Source of the DNA: Chara braunii
Taxonomy: Eukaryota; Streptophyta; Charophyceae; Charales; Characeae
Assembly (NCBI GenBank): GCA_003427395.1
Contig: BFEA01000061.1
Location: 723,513-761,420 of the forward strand
Reading direction: 5' to 3'
DNA length: 37,908 bases
Shown here: piece after piece, positions 6,478 to 15,616 of the stretch
Numbering within the stretch: position 1 is the first letter of the stretch
How the letters are laid out: every line of letters begins with the position of its first letter
Translations under genes and position numbers: made by a program
Notes under the pieces: model-generated
Told to the model about the DNA's origin: nothing
Database searches by the model: none
What the model saw: the letters and a program-made list of their open reading frames with translations, nothing else

Positions 6478-7923
6478 CTATACGAAAGCGCCCTGATCGC
6501 CAGCCACTAAGCCCGGTAAGTGCTTCCCCAACCTTCTAGCAAGTGATTTTGCTAGAATTTTATAAGACACATTCAAGAGGGAAATAGGGCGCCAGTTCTT
6601 GACATCTGCCTTATCTCCCTTCTTGAAGAGAACTGCAATAACTCCATAGGTTATTCCCTTGCCGAGTTTTCCGCCCTCCAACACTTTGTTGTAGACTTCT
6701 ACTAGTCCATCCCTCACTGCTTCCCAATTGCTGATGTAGAACTCCACCGTGAGTCCGTCGATTCCCGGAGACTTGCCTTTAGCCATGCTCTTGAGTATTT
6801 GTGTGACTTCCTCTACTATTGGTGATCTGTCCAGATCCAATCTGGCTGTGGTAGACAGGCTCACTGTTGTGTCTTGCCACATGTCTGACTGTTCGGTGAG
6901 GTCTGTGGTCGGATCCTGAGGCCGTCTAGTTGAAAGCACATCTTCGTAATAGAGCTTGGCGTAATGAAGCATTCCAGCTGCTGAACAAGCGGTCGGTGCT
7001 GAGTTGTCAAAGGGGTGCCGCAACTCCACCATCTGCTGTTGCGTCCTTCGCGGCTGCAGTTTGTGGAAGGTCTCCTTCGACATCTGATAATGAGTTTCTA
7101 TACCCTTTTCCCTTAGTAGGTCAGACCACCTCTTGTGTTTATCCTGTTGGATCTCGTCCCATTCTGCCACCCGCCGTTCCCTTTCAGCTGCCCAAACCAT
7201 GGCCGAGATGGGGTGCCCCTCCATCTTTTCCTCCGCTTCTTCGACCCTTCGTCTACATTCTGCCTCCCTCACGTTTCTAGCTCTGGCCAAAATTCTGGAG
7301 CATACATCCATTATTCCGGAAGCGATGGATAGACCCCCATCCAACCAATCTTCCCTGTTTTCACAATACTGTCTTGCATCATTCCATCTCTCCATGTGAT
7401 CCTTAACCCACTCCCCTATTCCCGGATCCTCTAACACCTGCTTATTCAGTCTGAAAAAGCCCCTCCCTCTTTCTATCCCTTCCTGCAGTCTGATGTCAGC
7501 CACCACCAGCTTGTGATCGGACAGTGGGTTACAAAAATGTCGTACTGTCGTGACGCTGTGTGCCACGCTTTCACTTACTAAGAAATAATCCAAGCGTCTT
7601 CTTGTAACCTCTTGTCCGTCGTGATATCTGTGTGAAAACCATGTGTATCCAGCGTCCATTGGGTTGAGTAGCCAGAAGGGATCTGTCAAGGCCAATTCTT
7701 CTGTGAGGTCCAGCAGTTCCTGTACATCTTGCTTCATTGTTGTTGCTGAACCAGGTCGGAGAGCCTCATCAAGTGACCGATTCCAATCTCCTGACAACAC
7801 CAACCTGTCCACCTTTGGAATATGTGTTGCTAGAGATTTGAAGAAGGATGCTCTTTCTTCCGCAGCAGTCGGTGCATACACAGTCATTAAGAGGTAGTCT
7901 TCGTTCCCTGCTTCCACTTGCAT
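6478..7923 (-). pseudogene. LINE ORF2: second half of APE endonuclease and start of RT
   Basis: The 481-codon frame begins inside the endonuclease. VYAPT and LSGDWNRSLDE (about residues 15-50) are the central Asp/Asn motif, and SDHKLVVADIRL (about 140) is the terminal Ser-Asp-His motif. The N-terminal endonuclease motifs are missing and are found instead at 23578-23868. After a charged linker, KGKSPGIDGLTVEFY, FKKGDKADVKNWRPISLLN and the start of RT block 1/2 appear. The frame ends at a TAG (6478-6480), where plant LINEs have a Gly-Arg-Ser loop, and coding continues in the same frame beyond it. The ATG at 7923 lies at the breakpoint and is not the natural start. Confidence 0.85.
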
Positions 7924-8302
7924 TCAGGCATATCTGTAAATTTTCAGGTAATTTGTCGATGCCAAACAATAATTAAAAATCGGCAAAGATGGCGGTGTCG
8001 AAAAGGTGCTGGCACACTCACTCATTTTAATTCTCTTTTCATTTTTTCTTATTTTTATCATAGTGTTTATTTTTTCTATTTGATTTTTAATTCAAATTTG
8101 GTAAAGAATTCGGATGTAATGCCCAGAAAAATGTTGTTTAGTTTATTTTTCTCCATAACATATTTTTTGTTTCGAAAGTTTTTTTTTTTTTTTTTTTTTT
8201 TTTCGCGTTCGGCTCGAACGGCCGAATGCCTTCCGAAGGGGCCCCGTACGTTCGGGCGTTCGGTTTCGGGCGTTCGGCCCGTCCCGAACGCCGGCAACCC
8301 TG
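7924..8302 (-). mobile_element. hAT-like MITE, left half, joined to the LINE
   Basis: On the minus strand it starts CAGGGTTGCCGGCGTTCGGG and passes through a cluster of GTTCG/CGAAC strings and an A run. It then holds the same interior as 12337-12655 (ATGTTATGGAGAAAA, CATCCGAATTC, CACCGCCATCTTTG) and stops at TTTACAGATATG, where LINE sequence takes over. Its right half is the segment starting at 23869. The outer flank is TA-rich. Confidence 0.8.
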
Positions 8303-8612
8303 TATATGTTTGTGATATATTTAAGGATATCATATATAACTTGATTTGTGCTAAATTTTATGCAATGAAACACAATTATTATATTTTAATTATAATGTAC
8401 CGCTCCAATAATAATGAAACAGACACTTATTTTGTTAATTATTAGACATATTCATGCATCTTTCTATGCTTCGTCTTAATGCGCCGCGATTGCCCTACCT
8501 GTATGCTTTCTTTTCATTAAATTCATAATCCAGATCGTTCAGACTTCTTTGCAGATAATGTTAATTTTTGTGCAACACAAGTTTTATATATTTTAAAAAC
8601 TAATACACTGCA
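8303..8612. other. AT-rich spacer without recognised features
   Basis: The stretch is AT-rich, with no open frame beyond chance, no repeat shared with the rest of the window, and no tRNA-like boxes that I can see. Confidence 0.5.
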
Positions 8613-8935
8613 CCCTCGTACAAGTACGGATTCGTACTTTTGTACTCGTACGCTACTCGTACGTTAGGGACCCCGTACAAGTTTTTTTTTTTTTTTTTTT
8701 TTTTTTTTATCCGGTTTGTTTTTATTTTTTTTCCTCAAATTCTAATACAAATATGAAGATGATGCTCAACCGAATGTTGCTTATTTTGTGCTGTTGCATC
8801 ACTTTTTTTTTATTTTTTTTTTGACGACTTCTTTTCCTTTTTGTTTTTGCTTTTTCGTATGAGAGCGTACAAGACGTACAGGTTCCCGTACAGATCCTGT
8901 ACAGATATTACCTGTACTTTTTGTACGAACGTAGA
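8613..8935. mobile_element. Candidate MITE with GTAC-rich subterminal arrays
   Basis: A left cluster (about 8616-8680) has seven or more GTAC-containing words (CTCGTACAAGTACGG, GTACTCGTACG, GGACCCCGTAC). A right cluster (about 8867-8932) has many more (GCGTACAAGACGTACAGG, CCTGTACAG, GTACTTTTTGTACG). The interior is T-rich. Mirror-placed word clusters around an AT-rich centre resemble subterminal transposase-binding arrays of hAT or CACTA-like elements. Exact ends and target duplication are not identified. Confidence 0.45.
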
Positions 8936-9590
8936 CAACTGATGACTATTTAATAAGTTTTTAAAAGATGTTATAGTTAAATTACCTTGACGTTTTTGAA
9001 ATAAAGTTTCAAACAAATGTGATATTCCATTTTGGGTCCATATGATTTTTTACCTCCATATTTACAAAAATAGTGAAGCAAGTAAGAACACTTCAAAGTG
9101 ACTATGTGTATCATTATGAATGCTCTCTAACATAATTCGAACACGATGAGCGTTTTGAAAATACTTCTTGAAATGGAAGAAACACTGGAATAATATAAAG
9201 GTAATTGCCTTTTCTAGCAAGATTTTCCTTTTTTTTTTAGTTCGATTGGATAATATTTAGAATCCTAATTCATATTTTCTTACCGACAAAGTCTTCATTG
9301 ATGTGTTTTTCTTTAGCTATTTGGATGTTTGAGCTCACTAAAGAAAATTCGTTGGAAAAAAATGCAAAGGAATTTATGATCACCTCAAGGGGCACGGTTC
9401 TACTGCCATTGAGATAAAATATAATGAAGAGGTTTTTCTATATATATGATACCATGATTTACTACAAATCACAACATATCCTGTGTTCTTGTTTCTCGTC
9501 CTTCTTGTTATGGAGATTATAAAATTTTCTACATGTTTTTGAAAATGAAAAAATATGAGTAACAATCCTTCATTGGTTCAAACCTGTATG
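8936..9590. other. AT-rich spacer without recognised features
   Basis: No gene, RNA or repeat shared elsewhere in the window was recognised. Base composition is strongly AT. Confidence 0.45.
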
Positions 9591-9790
9591 GAACACCGAA
9601 CATGTTCGAAGTTTTTTCGAATGTCCGAACATGTTCGGGTGTTCGACCAAACGCCCCCCGAACGTGTTCGGCCGAACACATTAGGATTTTTTTATTATTT
9701 AATTTTTAACGCGAGTTTGGTTATGAATTTGAGTATACCCCCAAGTATATTATCTAATCTCGTCTTCCGAGCCATGAATTATCAAATATG
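9591..9790. mobile_element. Candidate diverged hAT-like MITE end with GTTCG array
   Basis: Between 9594 and 9684 the words GAACATGTTCG, GTGTTCG and CGAACGTGTTCGGCCGAAC recur. The sequence that follows (TTTTTAACGCGAGTTTGGTTATGAATTTGAG) has two parts, an AT stretch and a GTTTGGTTATGAATTTGAG-like stretch, resembling the interior left part of the family at 7924-8302. The ends cannot be fixed, so this may be an older relative. Confidence 0.4.
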
Positions 9791-10544
9791 ACTCAGACTA
9801 AAGCCCCGTGTCTGAGCTCCTATCTACCTCAACTTTCTTTAGTTCTATAGGCCAACAAACTAAAACCTCAGAAAGAAGGAGAACTCCACAAAATAACCCT
9901 GAAGCACAGAAAGTGGTGGCTAAACTAATCATAGCAACAATACTCCATTCCTCCGGCCAATCTCAAAAAAATATCGTCGTGTTTCTAGGGTCGAAGCACT
10001 AATGGCAAGGACCAACGAACTATATTCAACAAATCTCAAGTAGGCACAAGGCAATTCACGGCGATTATGCAGTTTTAATCCTATAATTATTTCCAAAAAC
10101 AAATTAAATTCTCCAATACAATTCACCTCTAAGTTTTCAAGACGAGAGCTCACTAAATATTAAACTAGATATTACTAATATCAAACGAAATATCAAGATA
10201 AATAATAGAGTAAAGACAGGCAATCCAACTTCCACGATCTATCAAACTACAAGGAAAAAACATTTGAAAATGACTCGGACGAGAAGCTAGGAAAACCTAA
10301 ACAGTTGATAGACGACGATTATTTTACCTTCGCATCCGGGAAACGATCCCACCACCACTACTGAGTCTCCCACTCTCACTTGTGGCGCCGTCACCCAACG
10401 AGCTTCAGGGCTTTATAACTATCCAGATACCGAAAGCCTGCGAGACAGCAGACTAACAGAGCGATCTCAATGTCTAAGCGCTGGGCGGGAAGACTGGGCC
10501 TTAGGGTCACTCTCTCAACCTCACATCCCAAAACGCTTTAAAGA
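9791..10544. other. Unrecognised non-coding stretch
   Basis: Nothing diagnostic was seen. From about 10330 the base composition becomes GC-richer (GCGCCGTCACCCAACGAGC), which may mark the edge of an unknown retroelement, but there is no protein homology that I recognise. Confidence 0.4.
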
Positions 10545-11040
10545 GCCTTTGTTGCCAAGACGGGTTTCCCACCACGCACCCAATGGATACAACTCTAGTT
10601 TGCACTTCACCGGGTCCCACCTATCAACATACCCTTTGAGTATAACCCCAATACAAACGTACCCCCGCTCTTAACAATATCGAGCAACTGTAATATTTCG
10701 TCTTACGTAAGGCCTCAATACTATTACCAGCAATAGACGAAGACACAACCCTACCGGAATGAACAGTAAAACATTTAACAGAAAACTACGCATACATATC
10801 TACTGTGAGGACTATAGTCGAAAGGTCTAACGAGGAAAACTCAATAACAAGAAGTAAGAAGGAAGGGTGAACATCAAGGTAATCCACACATCAACGCACA
10901 AGAAATAAAAAGGATGGATAAACATTAGGGTGTTCCACACATCAACACTGACCTAAACACTGTAAAAAACCTTTGTTGCCTAGAGGGGTTTCCCACCACG
11001 CACCCAATGGATACAACTCTAGTTTGCTCTTCACCGGGTC
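10545..11040. repeat. Pair of 72-bp direct repeats about 425 bp apart
   Basis: Segments 10545-10617 and 10970-11040 share CCTTTGTTGCC, then GGTTTCCCACCACGCACC, CAATGGATACAACTCTAG and CTTCACCGGGTC with few mismatches. The intervening DNA has its own imperfect duplication (AAGGGTGAACATCAAGG / GGATGGATAAACATTAGGG, each followed by CCACACATCAACRC). This could be a tandem duplication or the trace of a small non-autonomous LTR-like element. There are no coding motifs. Confidence 0.65.
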
Positions 11041-11103
11041 TCTCATATCATCCCAACCCCATGGACTTCACCCTAACACCATTGCAAACCAAATTAAACA
11101 AAA

Positions 11104-11262
11104 ACTCAGAAAATGAAATGAGTAAACGTCAAATGCCTTGCGATGAAGGTAGGTCAAATGAGACTTGTTGCAGCCGCAAGCCAAGTTAAGTGAAAACTCA
11201 GCGTGTGAAGACATCATACTGCCTTGCGACGAAAGTAGGTCAAACAAGACTTGCTGCAACCC
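11104..11262. repeat. Tandem pair of about 90-bp units
   Basis: ACTCAG...TGCCTTGCGATGAAGGTAGG...GACTTGTTGCAGCC is followed by ACTCAG...TGCCTTGCGACGAAAGTAGG...GACTTGCTGCAACC. The two units are about 90 bp each and diverged at roughly one site in six. Function is unknown. Confidence 0.65.
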
Positions 11263-11754
11263 TTGAATATGCCGGAGCGCTGCCACCGTAGCCGCAGGCT
11301 TTCCCACTGCATCCAGGTACGCCGCTCCGACTTCCGTGCTGTCCTTCTAATCAAGGTTGTCATGATGACATGTCTTAAAGTGCCACGCGCGGCCTTTAGG
11401 TGTTAAAAAAGGAGCCCCCCCTTTTCCAGCAGAAGTCTTGAGGGGAAGGCAGCTCCTCTGGTATCGAGGTCTTATAAGGTCTGTAAGTTGTTGTAGAGTT
11501 CGGATATGGAGCTGCTAGGATGCCTTGGCATACAAGTGCAAAGGCACTCCCTACCCACTCAAGGGTTAGGCTATGCCAGGGCACTGTCGCCATAACTCTC
11601 ACACAACTATGGTGCCTGGCAGGGTAGGTGCCACGTAGAGATGATAAAACCCGAAGCTCAGACGCCCCACCTACACAGCCGTGACTAACGGGGACCGGGC
11701 GCCGCCACCGCTGCTGTTGCCGCTGCGTTAATGCACACTCGCGCGGCCCCCCAG
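11263..11754. other. GC-richer unrecognised stretch
   Basis: The stretch holds words such as GGAGCTGCTAGGATGCC and GCCGCTGCGTTAATGCAC but no recognised element. The open frame on the minus strand here runs into the poly-T and interior of the neighbouring MITE and shows no conserved domain. Confidence 0.4.
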
Positions 11755-12224
11755 AGAGAATTAAATTTAGTGAGTGCGTGAGCATGGTTTCGACACCGCC
11801 ATCTTTGGCGTTTTTTTTTTTTTTTTTTGGCATAGCTAAATGCCCTGAAAATTTACAGATGTGCACTTCACATAATACAAAACCCACTAAAAAAGTTTTA
11901 AAAAATAATAAAATTGTTTAGACCCCGAACTAAAATGAAAACAAAAAGTAAAAATAAAAAAAAAACGTGGGCGAGCATGTTTTGACACCGCCATCTTTGG
12001 CGATTTTTAATTCTTATTTGGCTTGGCCAAACGACTTGAAATTTTACAGGCATATACCTCACGTCATAGAGAACTCAAAAAAAAAACCTTCACAAAAAAA
12101 TAATTATTTTTGGGCACGGAAATAATTTTTGGCGGGGGCCGAATGCCGTCGAGTTCGGACCCCGAACGCCCGTACGTACGGAGGTCTGCCCGGGGACCTC
12201 CGTACGCACGGGCTGGTGACCCTG
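11755..12224 (+). mobile_element. hAT-like MITE, right part (left end missing)
   Basis: Beginning at GAGAATTAAATTTAGTGAG, it follows the interior of the full element, including two tandem blocks that each carry GACACCGCCATCTTTGG (near 11794 and 11984). It ends with a GGCGGGGGCCGAA-type subterminal array and CTGGTGACCCTG at 12224, next to (TA)n. The left terminal region is absent. Confidence 0.7.
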
Positions 12225-12247
12225 TATATATACACATATATATATAT

Positions 12248-12290
12248 CGTTTGTTGTCCTCTTCTCCCTCTCTGCCTACGGTTTGCCGGG
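12248..12290 (+). repeat. Fragment of the hammerhead-associated module
   Basis: CGTTTGTTGTCCTCTTCTCC...CTACGGTTTGCCGGG matches the segment downstream of the hammerhead at 15012-15060. It lies between two (TA)n tracts in the 112-bp gap separating two hAT-like MITEs. The ribozyme itself is absent here. Confidence 0.55.
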
Positions 12291-12336
12291 AAATTATATA
12301 TATATATGTGTGTATATATAAATATATATACACATA

Positions 12337-13001
12337 CAGGGTTGCCGGCGTTCGGGACGGGCCGGGCGCGAACCAAAAAAAAAAAAAAAAAACGAGTTTT
12401 CAAACAATTCCAAAAAATAAATATGTTATGGAGAAAACTAAACTAAACAATATTTGCCCTGGCACTACATCCAAATTCCTTACCAAATTGGAATTAAAAA
12501 TCAAATACAGAAAATAAACACAATGATAAAAATAAGAAAAAATAAAAAGAGAATTAAAATGAGTGAGTATGCCAGCACCTTTTCGACACCGCCATCTTTG
12601 CCGATTTTTTATTATTGTTTGGCATTGACAAATGCCCTGAAAATTTACAGGTATGTAGTTTACATAATCAATAACTCATTAAAAAGTTTTCAAAAAATAA
12701 TAATGTTTTTTAGGCCCCGAAATAAAGTGAAAACCAAAGGTTAAAAGTGAAAAAAAACAAAATAGTGAGTGCGCGAGCACGTTTTGACACCCCCATCTTC
12801 GATGATTTTTTTATGTTTGTCTGGCGTAGGTTACATCATGGAGAACTCACAAAAAAAAACTCAGAAAAAAAAACTTATTTTTAGGCCCCGAAAATGCTTT
12901 TGGCGGGGGCTGAACCCGGAGGTGTTCGGCCCCCGAACGGAACCCCGAACGTCAGAACGTTCGGGGGCCAGCCCGAGGGCCCCCGAACGTTCGGTCGGGT
13001 A

Positions 13002-13006
<5 letters not shown>
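12337..13006 (+). mobile_element. hAT-like MITE, full-length 670-bp copy
   Basis: The left end is CAGGGTTGCCGGCGTTCGGG and the right end is GTTCGGTCGGGTAACCCT, imperfect inverted repeats of CAGGGTTRCC type. Both subterminal zones are arrays of GTTCG/CGAAC, densest at 12916-12995. The interior has a tandem pair of about 190-bp blocks, each opening with a GACACCGCCATCTTTG-like string (near 12585 and 12786). It sits in (TA)n, so an 8-bp duplication cannot be distinguished from the microsatellite. CAGGG ends fit non-autonomous hAT elements; this is an inference from known families. This copy is the reference for the split element at 7924-8302 and 23869-24244. Confidence 0.75.
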
Positions 13007-13032
<26 letters not shown>

Positions 13033-13210
13033 TGCCAATAAAGACTACGATATAAAGAGATTGGACATAGTTTTTGTCACTTTTGGCTACTAATGGTCGT
13101 TTTTGCAGATTTTGTGGTTGCACAGGGGGCTGCTTAATTTAGTAGATAGTCTGATTGTTCATCGTGTAGTCGAATTTGTCTTGTTAAGGTCTTATATGTT
13201 TTACTGATAG

Positions 13211-13368
13211 CCTAATTCGGTGGCATGGTGGGGCTCTATGCCCCCATGTGGGCAAGACTACTTTTCTACCGCTTCCTCTTCTTCTGACTATGTAGCCTTG
13301 GGCAGTGAGCACTTATGAAAGCAGCCACCTAATTTTGGTTTTATTATTAAAAAAAAAAAAAAAAAAAC
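13211..13368 (+). mobile_element. Possible short retroelement with poly-A tail
   Basis: GGTGGCATGGTGGGGCTCTATGCCC begins a GC-richer segment (split here as GGTGGCATGGTGG and GGCTCTATGCCC) that ends ATTTTGGTTTTATTATT followed by about 19 A. The composition change and terminal A run suggest a SINE or truncated LINE end. No pol III boxes are clear and no second copy occurs in the window. Confidence 0.3.
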
Positions 13369-13794
13369 TATAATTTTCAGTTTCGTACAGTTCACTTCAT
13401 GACACAGACACAAGGATCCTTCATTGCAAATTTAGAGAGTTTGTGACACGTTTATAATCACACGATACCCCTCAACCATTAGAAAAAAAAAATATTTAGC
13501 TTCGTTTGCCGAGCGGCGGAGATTGAAAATTTGCATTCGTTATCAGAGATGATTGTGACGATCATGTTTTTTCAACTTTTTGGAAAACCAAGGAAATAAA
13601 CAGTTTCACCCACTTACATCATATAATGAAAAGAAAGTAGACAAAAATAGGAAAATCCCCCTCACCCCCCCGAAAAAAAACTCATGTTGGTTGTTATATG
13701 ACTATATTTTAACCAGAATAAACAACTGTTGAATTAGGTACATGTGAAATCTATTGATATAAAATTTGAAGTTTTAACAAGTGTAGCATCGTGT
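13369..13794. other. AT-rich spacer without recognised features
   Basis: Nothing recognisable was found apart from short A runs and a C run near 13660-13670. Confidence 0.45.
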
Positions 13795-13910
13795 TCGGGT
13801 TCGGGAACGTTCGCGACCGAACGCGAACGAGCGCCAAAACACCCTGAACGCAAACATTAAAAAAAAAACTAAAAAAAAAAAAAAACTAAAAAAAAAAAAA
13901 ACAGCATGTT
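13795..13910. repeat. CGAAC/GTTCG word cluster
   Basis: GTGTTCGGGTTCGGGAACG, CGACCGAACGCGAACGAGCG and CCCTGAACGC occur within 60 bp and are followed by A-rich sequence. The cluster resembles the subterminal arrays of the hAT-like MITEs in this window. A partner end was not located. Confidence 0.45.
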
Positions 13911-13988
13911 CAAGGTACCAGGTTGTGTTGTCGAGGTGTATTCCCGGGCCTCTGTCTGTCTCTCATTTGGAATGAATTTAGGTTGCTC

Positions 13989-14168
13989 AAAAAAAAAAAT
14001 CTCTTTTTATTTTTATTTATTTTTATTATTAGTATTTGTTTTTCGTATTTTATTTTTGTTTCAAATTTGGTAAGGAATTCGGATGTAATGCTCGGACAAA
14101 TCTTGTTTAATTTATTTTTTTCCATAACATATATTTTTTTCAGATTTGTTTGATGACGTTTTTTTTTT
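13989..14168 (-). mobile_element. hAT-like MITE, left interior part, cut by the gap
   Basis: The order (TTTTTATTTTTATTT, then CAAATTTGGTAAGGAATTCG, GATGTAATGCTCGGAC, TTTAATTTATTTTTTTCC, ATAACATAT) matches 8037-8180. It runs into poly-T and the assembly gap, which probably hides the terminal repeat and its subterminal array. Confidence 0.65.
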
Positions 14169-14338
14169 NNNNNNNNNNNNNNNNNNNNNNNNNNNNNNNN
14201 NNNNNNNNNNNNNNNNNNNNNNNNNNNNNNNNNNNNNNNNNNNNNNNNNNNNNNNNNNNNNNNNNNNNNNNNNNNNNNNNNNNNNNNNNNNNNNNNNNNN
14301 NNNNNNNNNNNNNNNNNNNNNNNNNNNNNNNNNNNNNN
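14169..14338. other. Assembly gap (170 N)
   Basis: The gap is bounded by poly-T on the left and poly-A on the right. Reading frames that appear to cross it are meaningless. Confidence 0.98.
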
Positions 14339-14355
14339 AAAAAAAAAAAAAAAAA

Positions 14356-14505
14356 CAGGGGACGCTCGTAGCGCAAGCGTCCATCTGTTGCGACGATTCG
14401 TCGAGGAATGCATGCATCAACGCAAAACGAATTTTCAAAAATTATCTTTTTTTTTTTCTTTTTTTTTTTTTAGAAGCATCTACGCATCACGACGGTTGGC
14501 CCCTG
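14356..14505. mobile_element. Candidate small MITE with CAGGGG ends
   Basis: The left end is CAGGGGACGCTCGTAGCG and the right end is CGACGGTTGGCCCCTG. Inverted internal words ATGCATCAACGC and GCATCTACGCATCACG flank a T-rich centre. Only about 6 bp of the ends match strictly, so the call is tentative. The gap next to it prevents a check of the target duplication. Confidence 0.35.
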
Positions 14506-14829
14506 TTTTCGCTGCCTGAACACTATTCCACGATTTCACTTTCTTTTTCTTTTTTTTTTTTTCTTTTTTTTTTCCTTTTTTCATAACGGGCGACGGCCTA
14601 CTGTTCCGCGATCATGGCAGTTGGGGGAAGATGAAAAGGGAGGAGGCACAGTTACTTTTACTGCCAAATGCTCGGTCCTTGTGTTAGCTGCCCCCCCCCC
14701 CCTGGTGGCCCCAACAACCCTGCACCACCCTAAACGCTAGGACAAAGGGGTCCCTCCACCGAGAGAGGTAACCTCCAACCTCCCTTCACCGAAGAGAGGT
14801 AGAAAAAAAAGCTTATGCGTGCAGGGGTC
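14506..14829. other. T-rich and C-run spacer
   Basis: The spacer contains TTTCTTTTT runs, a run of about 14 C at 14690-14703, and an imperfect duplication of CCACCGAGAGAGGTAACCTCC / TCACCGAAGAGAGGTAG (the first split as CCACCGAGAGAGG and TAACCTCC). No gene is seen. Confidence 0.45.
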
Positions 14830-15102
14830 CCCTGTATATATATAACGACAGTCTGTAGAGTTTCCCATCTGGTGTGGGTGAGTGAGTCTACTTTGATTTT
14901 GGTTAAGGTAGATTATCATTTACAGTGTAATCAGTGAGGGGATTCTGCAGACTGTTGAGGGTTCAGCCTCCTGATGAGTCGGTGAAACTCCGACGAAACA
15001 GTTTGTCACAGCCCCTCGTTTGTTGTCCTCTTCTCTCTCTCTCTACTTACGGTTTACCGGACAGTTCTGTTTGTGACGATATATATATATATATATATTA
15101 TA
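14830..15102 (+). mobile_element. Ribozyme-bearing small repeat module between (TA)n tracts
   Basis: The module is bounded by TATATATATA at about 14832-14842 and 15079-15098. It holds a leader with GGTGTGGGTGAGTGAG, the hammerhead at 14944-15010, then CCCCTCGTTTGTTGTCC, a CT-rich stretch, TACGGTTTACCGG and TTTGTGACGATATA. Fragments of the downstream part recur at 106-139 and 12248-12290. Part of the leader and the ribozyme recur, diverged, at 18378-18500 on the minus strand. There is no coding capacity. It could be a retrozyme-like or Penelope-derived non-autonomous repeat. Confidence 0.5.
14944..15010 (+). ncRNA. Type III hammerhead ribozyme, complete
   Basis: Helix III pairs CTGCAGACTGT-side bases (14947-14955) with ACAGTTTGT-side bases starting at 14998, about nine pairs including two G-U. 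The triplet GUU (14954-14956) places cleavage after 14956. Helix I is GAGG (14957-14960) with CCTC (14967-14970), loop GTTCAG. Then come the core box CTGATGA (14971-14977), helix II GTCGG/CCGAC with loop TGAAACT, and the box GAAA (14995-14998). All invariant core bases of the family are present. Known hammerheads self-cleave RNA and process repeat transcripts into unit lengths; activity here is inferred. GUU is a permitted but slower triplet than GUC. Confidence 0.85.
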
Positions 15103-15424
15103 GAGGGACAATGAGGGGTTTCAGCGTACAATTTCATAGCTCGTGGAGCTATGGCTTAAAAAACTTAAAGATGACCGCAAACTCCCAACCTTTGCAGCTC
15201 AACATGCCACTGACTTCCCCCCCCACCTTTAATTCATGTGACCCCACCTACCAATTGCACGACTAAATATTATTTTTGTGGTTGAGGAAGTATTGTTTGA
15301 TTGAAGTAAGTATTAGGTGTATCGAAGCTAAATGACTAGCGGCACCAGCTAAACAAGAGAACACTTTTTTTTTTTTTGCATACAATGAGTTTTCAAGCTA
15401 GCCGAAATAAAAGTTATAAGTATA

Positions 15425-15540
15425 TACGCATACAGTTACCATTCATTTATAAAATGTGCGTGAGTGTACACAATTATATTCTGCATAATTAATGAAAAAG
15501 ACCTATATAAAATATATGAATGGAATGAGAGCATGCACGA
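15425..15540 (-). repeat. Outlying unit of the 180-bp tandem family
   Basis: TACAGTTACCATTCATTTAT, GTGCGTGAGTGTACAC, CATAATTAATGAAAAAGACC and ATGAGAGCATGCAC appear in the same order as in the array at 16395-17330. The unit is separated from the array by about 850 bp of tRNA-like and unclassified sequence. The strand is nominal. Confidence 0.65.
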
Positions 15541-15543
15541 ATT

Positions 15544-15616
15544 GCGCCTAGCTCAGTTGCTTGAGCACTGGTCAATCATGCACCTTTGTGACTTACGGTG
15601 CGAGTTCAAATTTTTG
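15544..15616 (+). mobile_element. tRNA-like head (possible SINE)
   Basis: GCGCCTAGCTCAGTTGCTTG has the A-box form with a perfect D-stem (GCTC...GAGC). GTGCGAGTTCAAATTTTTG follows at B-box distance. The T-stem and acceptor pairs fail, so it is not a functional tRNA. It begins exactly where the 180-bp unit stops. Confidence 0.5.

Larger units (their letters stand above)
4467..7923 (-). mobile_element. L1-type LINE, 3' half, minus strand
   Basis: The segment contains, in order on the minus strand, the distal endonuclease, the RT domain, the post-RT region and the zf-RVT finger of a plant L1-type retrotransposon. It is bounded by a hAT-like MITE at 7924 and by arm L at 4467. ORF1 and the proximal endonuclease are absent here but occur as a complementary 5' half at 20703-23868 on the plus strand. 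Several frameshifts and stops show it is inactive. Confidence 0.85.

Noticed and set aside
11396-11887. 163-codon minus-strand frame
   Set aside because: Its N-terminal part is MITE interior and poly-T (Lys run); the rest shows no recognisable domain.
14112-14586. Long open frames spanning 14140-14580 on both strands
   Set aside because: They cross 170 N and poly-A/T; no sequence supports them.
15544-15616. Functional tRNA gene
   Set aside because: Only the D-arm pairs; the T-stem and acceptor stem fail.
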